Assembly: GCA_003242205.1 (NCBI GenBank)
Contig: QGUR01000008.1
Location: 1 to 32,490, forward strand
Direction: 5' to 3'
Origin: Chloroflexota bacterium
Lineage (GTDB): Bacteria; Chloroflexota; Anaerolineae; Aggregatilineales; Phototrophicaceae
DNA: 32,490 nucleotides
The first letter of the stretch is position 1. Every line of letters starts with the position of its first letter. This document shows, piece after piece, positions 1 through 13,408 of this stretch. The notes below the pieces were generated by a model, which had not been told where the DNA came from, did no database searches, and was given only the letters and a program-made list of their open reading frames with translations. A program made the translations under genes and the position numbers.

Positions 1-58
1 CTCGTGCGAGCACCGAACGGGTCGCCAGGCTGATCACTGCGCCCGCGGTGTATTTGCA

Positions 59-6409
<6,351 letters not shown>

Positions 6410-6412
6410 CTC

Positions 6413-8089
6413 GTGACTCATCATACCGGGCGCGGTGGCAGGCACATCGAACTGGAGTGCATACACTGCCACACGCGCGTTCCGCTCGACAAAAATATTT
6501 CAGGCTGTCCGGAATGCGGAGAGGTCATCCTCGAAGCGCGTTACGAATTCGAGGTCGATATTACGCAATGGACGGCAGAACTCAAGCACCGCCGCATCAA
6601 CCTGTGGCGTTATCACGAAGTATTGCCTATCTACGATCAGACCAACATCGTCAGCCTGGGCGAAGGTGGCACGCCGCTGATTAAGTCGCGGACGCTGGCC
6701 GCCAATCTGGGCCTGAAGCACCTCTACATCAAGGACGAACGGCAGGGGCCAACCGGCAGCTTTAAGGACCGGCAGGCGACCGTGGCGATTTCGGCGCTCA
6801 AGGAAATGGGTGTCGATGAACTGGTGGTCGCCAGCACCGGCAATGTCGCCATCGCCTATGCCGCCTACTGTGCTCGCGCCGGCATCAAACTGTGGGCGTT
6901 CTTCCCCAGTATGACGCCGAACGAAAAGATGCGTGAAGCCGCGCTGTATGGCGCGGAAGTCATCAAGATCACCGGCACTTACGACCAGACCAAGGAACTG
7001 GCCGCGCGCTTCGCCCGGCAAAAGGGCATCTTCCTCGACCGCGGCATCAAGAGTGTGGCGGCAATCGAAGCCATGAAAACGATGGCGTACGAAATCGCCG
7101 AACAACTCGGCAACGAGTTCGAAGGCGGCAAGCGCTGGCGCTCTCCCGACTGGTTCCTGCAGGCGGTCAGCGGCGGCATGGGGCCAATCGGCGTCGGCAA
7201 GGGCTTCCGCGAGCTTTACGACGTTGGATTGGTCGACAAAATGCCGGCCCTCGGCATGATTCAGGCCAGCGGTTGCGCGCCGATGGTCGAGGCGTTCCGC
7301 CGGGGACAGCGTATCGCTACGCCAAACGACAATCCGCAGACCTTCATCACCACGCTGGCAACCGGCAATCCGGGCCGCGCCTACGAACTACTCTACGATT
7401 ATGTCGAAGCGCACGGCGGCTACTTCATCGACGCCACCGACGAGGAGACTTTCAACGCCATTCGCGTGCTGGCACGCACCGATGGTATTTCCGTCGAGCC
7501 GGCGGTCGGCACGGCATTCGCGGGCCTGTTCAAGATGGTGCAGCAGGGCATCATCAAACCCGACGACGTGGTCGTGGTGAACTGCTCCGGCCACACGCTG
7601 CCCGTGGAAACCACGATTCTGGGGCAGCAGTGGCAGCGAACGTTCGATCTCTCGAAACGCCTCAAGACCCCGGTCATGCCGGAGGAAGGGCTTCTCTCCG
7701 CGCTGCAGCATGTGGACAAGGTGCGGCGAATCGTCATCATCGAAGACAATCTCGACGCGGCCCGGCTGATTGAGCGCATCCTGCGGGCGCATAGCAACGT
7801 TGAAGTGCAAATCGCTACCAACGGCGCGGAAGGGCTAAACCTGATTTACCAGTTCGAACCGGATATGGTCATCACCGACCTGATGATGCCCGATGTCGAC
7901 GGCTTTACCATCATCAACAACATGAAGGCCGATCCAAAACTGACGCAAATTCCCATCGTCGTCGTGACGGCCAAGGAGCTGACGGCCAAAGAGCGCAAAC
8001 AGCTAAACGAACAGGTGGACATGCTGCTGCAAAAAGGCTCGGCTCTGGACGACACGCTGGTCGAAAATCTGGTACACAAGCTGAACTGA
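6413..8089 (+). CDS. Threonine synthase-like PLP enzyme fused to a receiver (REC) domain
   Basis: The protein has 558 residues and starts at GTG, 3 bp after the kinase stop. Residues 1-430 form a fold-type II PLP enzyme of the threonine synthase family. It has an N-terminal zinc-ribbon-like CxxC pair (CIHC, CPEC), SLGEGGTPL, GPTGSFKDR with the expected PLP lysine K118, ASTGN, and a glycine-rich VSGGMGPIGVGKG. Threonine synthase converts O-phosphohomoserine to threonine; the specificity here is inferred only from family resemblance. Residues 439-556 are a complete receiver domain: acidic pair E444/D445, phospho-acceptor D489 in ITDLMMPDVDGF, a Thr in VVVTAKE, and K541. Its end (ELTAKERKQL, then LLQKG) resembles the last receiver of the upstream kinase (TLTAEERERL, then LMKTD). 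No frameshift or stop separates the two parts, so the fusion is real in this sequence. The context implies the kinase could phosphorylate it. A thrC-like gene symbol is withheld because the substrate is not proven. Confidence 0.9.
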   Translation: MTHHTGRGGRHIELECIHCHTRVPLDKNISGCPECGEVILEARYEFEVDITQWTAELKHRRINLWRYHEVLPIYDQTNIVSLGEGGTPLIKSRTLAANLGLKHLYIKDERQGPTGSFKDRQATVAISALKEMGVDELVVASTGNVAIAYAAYCARAGIKLWAFFPSMTPNEKMREAALYGAEVIKITGTYDQTKELAARFARQKGIFLDRGIKSVAAIEAMKTMAYEIAEQLGNEFEGGKRWRSPDWFLQAVSGGMGPIGVGKGFRELYDVGLVDKMPALGMIQASGCAPMVEAFRRGQRIATPNDNPQTFITTLATGNPGRAYELLYDYVEAHGGYFIDATDEETFNAIRVLARTDGISVEPAVGTAFAGLFKMVQQGIIKPDDVVVVNCSGHTLPVETTILGQQWQRTFDLSKRLKTPVMPEEGLLSALQHVDKVRRIVIIEDNLDAARLIERILRAHSNVEVQIATNGAEGLNLIYQFEPDMVITDLMMPDVDGFTIINNMKADPKLTQIPIVVVTAKELTAKERKQLNEQVDMLLQKGSALDDTLVENLVHKLN

Positions 8090-8122
8090 CGCGAGCTGCA
8101 CGGCGCCGAGGCATTTGTCGAG

Positions 8123-9247
8123 ATGAAGAACCGAGCTGCAGCACGACAGGGGATAGTGGTCGCCATGCTGACGCCGGTCTTGCTCGGCCTGGCGCCGATT
8201 TTTGGCAAGCTGGCGATCAACGGCGGCGCAGACCCTTTCACCGTGGCGGCGGTGCGAACATGCATCGCCGCCGCCCTGTTATGGCTGATCTACGCCGTGT
8301 TCTTCCGCCGCTGGATTTATATCTATCCGGCGGGCTTGCTGGGCTGCATCGTGGTCGGTGTCGTCAACGGCATCGGCTCGTTGTTCTATTACGGTGGGCT
8401 GGGCCTGCTCGATGCGTCGCTGGTACAGCTTCTCAACGGCGCGTATTTGATCTTCGCAATTCTGCTGACGCGCATCGGCGGGGAGCGCATTTCGCGGCGT
8501 CTGCTGCTGCGCGTGGGCATGGTGCTGGTTGCGCTGGCGCTGATCACCGGTTTCAGCAATGAGCCGGTGAACTGGCTTGGCGTCGGGCTGATGCTGGCCA
8601 ACGCGCTGATGTTCGCCGGTATGGTCATCCTCAGCGAATACGTGCTGTTTGAAATGCCTGCGCCGACGGCCACGCTCTATATTCTCACGTCCATGGCGGT
8701 ACTGGTCGTCATGGTGTGGGCGGCAGTCGGCCAGCGATTGTCGCCAGATGCCATGGCAACAGCGTCCGGGCCAATCCTTGCGCTGGCGATAAGCACCGCC
8801 CTGTCCCGGCTGACGATGTTTTCCGGCGTCAAAATTCTGGGCAGCCTGCAAACGGCGGTGTTGGCGGTGGGCGAAATCGGCGTCGCGCTGTGCCTCGCTT
8901 TCTTCGTGCTCGGTGAGCGGCTGGCCCCGGCCCAATGGGTGGGCGTCGCCATACTGGCAGTCGGCCTGCTACTCGTGCGCCCAAGCGATTTCATCATCCG
9001 CCCGTTCAATCCCGGCGCGTTGATGGTGCGCGACATGGCACAGATTCAGTTTCAGCGCATTGCGTTTCACCGGGCATTCGGAACCGATCGCCACGATAAC
9101 GAATACGGCACGATGGGCGAACTGACGCTGGAAGAGCTTCAGCTTATCCAGCAAATGATGGGCGTGGCGAACGGCAGCGTCGATCCGTTTCCCTTGCAGC
9201 AAAAGGCACGCCAGAAGCGTGCCGAAACGGAACAGGTGGAGTCGTAA
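8123..9247 (+). CDS. EamA/DMT-family transporter with cytoplasmic C-terminal tail
   Basis: The protein has 374 residues. Residues 10-290 contain about ten hydrophobic helices in the two-repeat arrangement of drug/metabolite transporters; the second repeat ends in the typical FFVLGERLAPAQWVGVAILAVG. A hydrophilic tail of about 85 residues follows (from RPSDFIIRPF to the end), longer than in most EamA proteins. It has an acidic/leucine stretch (ELTLEELQLIQQMMG) and no domain I recognise. It starts 33 bp after the threonine-synthase/REC fusion on the same strand, so it is probably co-transcribed. EamA proteins include RhtA-type exporters of threonine and homoserine. Given its neighbour, amino-acid export is a reasonable guess, but the sequence alone does not fix the substrate. 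Confidence 0.88.
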   Translation: MKNRAAARQGIVVAMLTPVLLGLAPIFGKLAINGGADPFTVAAVRTCIAAALLWLIYAVFFRRWIYIYPAGLLGCIVVGVVNGIGSLFYYGGLGLLDASLVQLLNGAYLIFAILLTRIGGERISRRLLLRVGMVLVALALITGFSNEPVNWLGVGLMLANALMFAGMVILSEYVLFEMPAPTATLYILTSMAVLVVMVWAAVGQRLSPDAMATASGPILALAISTALSRLTMFSGVKILGSLQTAVLAVGEIGVALCLAFFVLGERLAPAQWVGVAILAVGLLLVRPSDFIIRPFNPGALMVRDMAQIQFQRIAFHRAFGTDRHDNEYGTMGELTLEELQLIQQMMGVANGSVDPFPLQQKARQKRAETEQVES

Positions 9248-9314
9248 GCGCCTTTCCAGCGACGCCGCGCCCCTCTAGCGGATCATTTGCCGATAGCGGA
9301 AACACTCAAGCCCT

Positions 9315-9347
9315 CCCTTCTCCGGCATAGCATGTTGCGGAGAAGGG
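9315..9347. terminator. Hairpin between convergent genes
   Basis: A perfect 10-bp stem (CCCTTCTCCG at 9315-9324 with CGGAGAAGGG at 9338-9347) has a 13-base loop. It lies between the stop of the EamA gene and the stop of the DoxX gene, which face each other. There is no clear U-tract on either strand, so it is a likely but not canonical bidirectional terminator. Confidence 0.5.
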
Positions 9348-9358
9348 TCTGTAAGTCA

Positions 9359-9946
9359 TCACGTTGATTCCCGCGCAGGTTCGCTTTCTCGTCGTGGTCG
9401 TTGCCACGGCGTTCCCAGCCAGCGCAGCAGGAAATAGTCCGCGCCCCAGTAGCCGCCAACCTTCCACGCCAGAATCAGCAGCACCGCCGCCAGCCCCAAC
9501 AGCCCGTTGGTACTGGCCGAGCCGGCCATGATGAAGTTCCAGTTCATGAACGCGCCGAAGAAGGCCGCGATGCCGACAAACGCGCCGATGATCAGCGCGA
9601 TGCCGATCAGTGTCTCGCCCAACGCGATCAGTTTGGCGAACCAGACGTAGGCTTCGGCGTCGAGCATGCCCTGAATGAAGTTGCGATACCAATCATAGGC
9701 AATCGGTGCGCGGCCATCTTCGGGAACCTGTACCGCAGCTTCCCAGAAGCCCCGCAGCGCCATCCCTGTTTCCACCCAGGCCGGGTTTTGCAGTTTCCCC
9801 CAGCCCGCCGAAAGCCATGAAAGCCCCAGCGGTATACGAACCAACAGCCACAGCGGCGCGGAGCGCGTATCGCTGAACAAAAAGCGCGCAAATGGCGGAT
9901 CTTCGATCAGAATCCGTCCAGAGGGAGACTCAATCGTTCCTGACAT
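9359..9946 (-). CDS. DoxX-family integral membrane protein
   Basis: The protein has 195 residues from the preferred start at 9946. An upstream in-frame ATG at 9961 would add five residues, but the inner ATG is preceded by AAGGCGGTG, one mismatch from an ideal ribosome-binding site at good spacing. The sequence has four hydrophobic segments. The first follows the family-typical pattern LWLLVRIPLGLSWLSAGWGK, and the third region has LIALGETLIGIALIIGAF, both characteristic of DoxX/DoxD-like proteins. The family's roles are diverse (the quinol oxidase subunit of thiosulfate oxidation, redox-associated membrane proteins) and the substrate here is unknown. It lies downstream of moaA on the same strand with about 124 bp between them and has no obvious partner gene. 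Confidence 0.85.
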   Translation of the reverse strand: MSGTIESPSGRILIEDPPFARFLFSDTRSAPLWLLVRIPLGLSWLSAGWGKLQNPAWVETGMALRGFWEAAVQVPEDGRAPIAYDWYRNFIQGMLDAEAYVWFAKLIALGETLIGIALIIGAFVGIAAFFGAFMNWNFIMAGSASTNGLLGLAAVLLILAWKVGGYWGADYFLLRWLGTPWQRPRRESEPAREST

Positions 9947-10032
9947 GGCCACCGCCTTCATTGAGCGAACAACCCGATTAGACGACGGGCAGGAACGCCA
10001 TAAGCCTCACAATCCCCGCCCTGTACACCCCC

Positions 10033-10038
10033 ATTATA
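10033..10038 (-). promoter_or_regulatory. Possible -10 element for the DoxX gene
   Basis: Read on the minus strand this is a perfect TATAAT, about 90 bases upstream of the DoxX start and just past the moaA stop. I see no convincing -35 hexamer at 16-18 bp, so the call is weak. Confidence 0.3.
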
Positions 10039-10070
10039 CGATTATTTCCTTCCCGGGGCCGGTAGGCGCG

Positions 10071-11057
10071 CTAACCGCCGATCTGACTCATGACGCGGCT
10101 CAACGGCACGACATTTTCGGCCAACCCGTGGCCCCAGGGCTTATGCCAGATGCCATCGAGAATAATCTGCCGGAGTTCGTCTTCCGTCGCTCCACTGCGA
10201 AGGGGTGTCAGCAGGTCAACTTCCCGGTCGCGCAACAGGCACAGGCGTAGCACGCCATCGGCGGTCAGCCGGGCGCGGTTGCAACTGGCACAGAAGGGCT
10301 GCGTGACCGTGCTGATGAAGCCAACCTCGCCTTTTGCGCCGGGGAAGCGATAGAGGCGCGCTTCGCCATCCAGTCGCCCGTCGTACAGCAATTCAAGCGG
10401 CATGTATTCCGCGGCGATGCGATCGCGAATTTCCTGATCGGTGACGACGGCACTGCGGGCGAAATCGGCCACATCGCCAAAGGGCATCATTTCGATGAAG
10501 CGCACCTGCCAGGGATGATCGAGCGTGAGTTTCGCCAGCTCGGTCACATCCTGATCGTTGAACCCCCGCACAACCACCGCGTTCAGTTTGATCGGCGTCA
10601 GCCCTGCCTCTTCGGCGGCCGCAATGCCGCGCCAGACGTCCTCCAGCTTGCCCCAGCGGGTGATCTTGTGGAAGCGTTCAGGATCGACGGTGTCAATGCT
10701 GATATTAACGCGTTGCAAGCCCGCCTCGGCCAACGGCTTCGCCAGCCTGTCGAGCAGGATGCCGTTGGTCGTCATCGACAGGTTATGCACGCCGGGCGTA
10801 CTGGCAATGCCGCGAACAATATCCACAATATTCTGCCGCACGGTCGGTTCGCCGCCCGTCAGCCGGTACTTATGAAAGCCGAGGCTGGCAAAGACCCTCA
10901 CCAGCAACATCAATTCGTCATCCTGCAGCAGCGCGCTGCTTGGCTTGAAGACCATGTCCTCATCCATGCAGTAGACGCAGCGCAGGTTGCACTTGTCGGT
11001 CAGTGAAATCCGCAGGTAATTAATCACCCGCCCGAAACGGTCAATGGCTTGGGCCAC
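10071..11057 (-). CDS. moaA: GTP 3',8-cyclase MoaA (molybdenum cofactor biosynthesis)
   Basis: MoaA is the radical SAM enzyme of the first step of molybdenum cofactor synthesis; it converts GTP to 3',8-cyclo-GTP, which MoaC then processes to cPMP. The protein has 328 residues, typical for the family. The N-terminal 4Fe-4S motif is C23-x3-C27-x2-C30 in DKCNLRCVYC. LTGGEPTVR is the family's GGEP motif. A second cluster is bound by C256, C259 and C273 near the C-terminus, and the chain ends in the conserved Gly-Gly. The start is GTG at 11057, preceded by GGGGAG at 11066-11071 with 8-base spacing. It stands apart from other moa genes: none of moaC, moaE, moeA or mog is in the window. Confidence 0.97.
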   Translation of the reverse strand: MAQAIDRFGRVINYLRISLTDKCNLRCVYCMDEDMVFKPSSALLQDDELMLLVRVFASLGFHKYRLTGGEPTVRQNIVDIVRGIASTPGVHNLSMTTNGILLDRLAKPLAEAGLQRVNISIDTVDPERFHKITRWGKLEDVWRGIAAAEEAGLTPIKLNAVVVRGFNDQDVTELAKLTLDHPWQVRFIEMMPFGDVADFARSAVVTDQEIRDRIAAEYMPLELLYDGRLDGEARLYRFPGAKGEVGFISTVTQPFCASCNRARLTADGVLRLCLLRDREVDLLTPLRSGATEDELRQIILDGIWHKPWGHGLAENVVPLSRVMSQIGG

Positions 11058-11086
11058 GGTATCTGCTCCCCGGTTTCGCTTTCCTC

Positions 11087-11115
11087 AGTGTAACGAAATC
11101 GGGAATTTTTATCAA
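11087..11115 (-). promoter_or_regulatory. Sigma-70-like promoter of moaA
   Basis: On the minus strand, TTGATA (11110-11115) and TACACT (11087-11092) are separated by exactly 17 bases. They lie upstream of the GTG start so that transcription would begin near 11080, giving a leader of about 23 bases that contains the ribosome-binding site. There is no room for a molybdenum-cofactor riboswitch in such a leader. Confidence 0.6.
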
Positions 11116-11221
11116 CGACATCTGTTTAATTCGGCGTGCGAATTTTCTGCCGGGCTATTCAAAGCCTGCCCACGCCGTTACAATCCGCCGCCAGCGTTTA
11201 TCACGACAACATCCGGCACGC

Positions 11222-13246
11222 ATGCGATCGTATCTGCCCCAAACACGCCCGTTGGTCATTCACGCGGCGGTCATGCTGTTCTACCTTCTGCTGGCCGTCA
11301 TCATCACCTACCCGCTCGTGTCCGTGCTTGCCACGCGGTTCGCCGGGCATCCCTTCAGCGACTCGTACGAACTGGCGCGGCATATCTGGTGGCTGGGCCA
11401 CGCGCTGAAAACCGGCCAGCCGGTGTACGCGCAGCCGCTGCTGGGCTACCCCGATGGTCTGGACGGCGCGCTGCTCTGGAGCTTTCCACTCCAGTCGTTT
11501 CCGGCATGGCTTTTCAGCCTTTTCATGCCGCTGCCGGCGGCCTTTAACCTGAGCCTGCTGATCCGGCTGGCGCTGAACGGCTGGTCGGCCTTTGTGCTGG
11601 CCCGCCGCCTGACCGGACAGCGCTGGCCTGCCCTGCTCGCGGGGGCTGTCTTTATGGCCTATCCGACCGTTCAGGGGCATCTCGCCGCCGGGCATACGGG
11701 TTTGCTGGCCCTGTGGCCCGTTCCCCTGTACGCCTGCGCGCTGCTGTACCTGCGCGATACCGGCGCAACGCGCTGGCTGATCCCGGCAGCGCTGTTATTC
11801 ATGCTCAGCGCGTGGGGTAGCACGCAGATGGTGATCTTCACAACCGCGCCGGTCACGTTGGTCTTCGCCCTGTCCCTGATCTGGCAACGCAACTGGAGAG
11901 CGCTGGCCCATCTCGCGGTCGTAGTGGCGCTCGGAAGCCTGCTGGCGCTGATCTTCGCGCTGCCCGGACTGCTGAGCGCAAGCCGGGAGCCAGCTTACAT
12001 GCGACTGACGACCGGTGTGGTCGATTACAGCGCCGACCTGCTGGCGATTTTCGCGCCGTCGTTCATGCACCCGCTGCACCGCGACAACACACTGGCCGCC
12101 AGCATCCTCGGCATCGACCCGTTTGAGAACGCCGCTTATATCGGTCTGGTCGCGGGCGTGCTTGCGCTGATCGGCGCTGCGACACGGCGGCGCGCGCGCT
12201 GGTGGCTGCTGCTGGCCCTGCTGGCCTGGATCATGTCACTTGGGCCGCTGCTAAAAGCCGGGGGCGAGTTGGTCAGCGTCGTGATCGACGATTACAGCAC
12301 GCGCATCGTCCTGCCGTGGGCCGCGATCTACGATTTGCCCATCATCCGCATTACGCGCACGCCCGGACGCTTCAACTTCACGCTGGCGTTGGCCGTCGCC
12401 ATGATGGCGGCGTATGGCGCGCGATGGCTGGCCTCACGGCTGAACCACCGCCGGGCTGGACCGGCAACCCTTATCTTGATCGCGCTGATCCTCTACGACT
12501 ACCAGTTCTGGTGGAACGCATCCGGCACGTTGCCAGACCTGCCGACGGTAGAAGGCATCGTCCCCGAACCGGTGCGCGCGCTTTCGACCCGCGATGACAT
12601 TCGGGCCGTCTTCGACGTGCCGTGGCAGCACCCACTCGCGGCCAAAGCCGGCCTCTGGCTGCAAACAGGCCACCAGCGCCCGCTGATCGCCGGGCATATC
12701 GCCCGCCAGACTCCCATTGACCCGGCCAAACTGACCATCCTGCAGGCGACCTTCGATCCGGCGCTGCTGGACGCCACCGGGGCCGACGTCATCATCCTGC
12801 ACCGAGAATGGGATGACGAAGCAGGCGTACTTGAGGCAACGCTGCACGACCGCTTCGGCCCGCCGCTCTACGAAGACGAACGGTTCGCGGTTTTTGACGT
12901 GCCAGAACCGGATGGAGCGCCGGGATTCGTCGCGTTGCCGTTATCGGAGATGACGCTGCACGACCGGCTGGAAACCTACGTCTACACACCGAATGAGACA
13001 CAGATCGAAATCGCGGTCGAGTACAGCGGCGACACGCAAACGGTGACGCTTGAACTGGACGAGCAGCCTGTCACGTTCTGGCGGGCGGAAGGTCACGGCG
13101 TCCTTGAGGTTCCGCCAACCCTGCCCGCAGGTTACCATCGCCTCGCGCTCTCGCTGACGCCCGCCTGCCCGCCGCAAGCGCCCGAACCGCTGGAGTGCAA
13201 CGCTGTCATCATACACCGGCTGGAAGCTGCGCCCGCAACCGATTAA
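11222..13246 (+). CDS. GT-C-like polytopic membrane protein, putative glycosyltransferase (copy 1)
   Basis: The protein has 674 residues: a signal-anchor helix, about 10-11 further membrane helices over residues 10-430, and a C-terminal soluble domain of about 240 residues expected to be extracytoplasmic. The first external loop carries acidic residues (FSDSYELARHIWW), as in GT-C glycosyltransferases, where such residues coordinate the lipid-phosphate sugar donor. It is a paralogue of the next gene: both share FNFTLALAVA, DDIRAVFDVPW, DPAKLT, LQ-T-DPALL and HRE-DD in the same order. I cannot assign donor or acceptor. It starts about 165 bp from the divergent moaA gene; TACAAT at 11179-11184 could be its -10 element. 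GT-C membership is inferred from topology and loop residues. Confidence 0.8.
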   Translation: MRSYLPQTRPLVIHAAVMLFYLLLAVIITYPLVSVLATRFAGHPFSDSYELARHIWWLGHALKTGQPVYAQPLLGYPDGLDGALLWSFPLQSFPAWLFSLFMPLPAAFNLSLLIRLALNGWSAFVLARRLTGQRWPALLAGAVFMAYPTVQGHLAAGHTGLLALWPVPLYACALLYLRDTGATRWLIPAALLFMLSAWGSTQMVIFTTAPVTLVFALSLIWQRNWRALAHLAVVVALGSLLALIFALPGLLSASREPAYMRLTTGVVDYSADLLAIFAPSFMHPLHRDNTLAASILGIDPFENAAYIGLVAGVLALIGAATRRRARWWLLLALLAWIMSLGPLLKAGGELVSVVIDDYSTRIVLPWAAIYDLPIIRITRTPGRFNFTLALAVAMMAAYGARWLASRLNHRRAGPATLILIALILYDYQFWWNASGTLPDLPTVEGIVPEPVRALSTRDDIRAVFDVPWQHPLAAKAGLWLQTGHQRPLIAGHIARQTPIDPAKLTILQATFDPALLDATGADVIILHREWDDEAGVLEATLHDRFGPPLYEDERFAVFDVPEPDGAPGFVALPLSEMTLHDRLETYVYTPNETQIEIAVEYSGDTQTVTLELDEQPVTFWRAEGHGVLEVPPTLPAGYHRLALSLTPACPPQAPEPLECNAVIIHRLEAAPATD

Positions 13247-13408
13247 GCGCCGGACGGCGAGAAGTCTGCCAATGCGCTCTTCTGCAGGGCTGGCACGCGC
13301 TAAACCGGCGGAATGTTTCACCTGCCGGCAAATCGTATAGAATAGCGCGGCTTGAAATCAGGGCGCGTTCGATGTGCTGCGCGCCGGCTACACCGAGACA
13401 ACGCGACG

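Noticed and set aside
11058..11221. Molybdenum-cofactor riboswitch upstream of moaA
   Set aside because: The predicted promoter leaves a leader of only about 23 bases, too short for the riboswitch, and no large conserved stem structure is apparent.
13352..13408. Upstream TTG start for the second GT-C-like gene
   Set aside because: The extra 19 residues are Arg-rich and not matched in the paralogue, there is no ribosome-binding site, and a possible -10 element lies directly before it.
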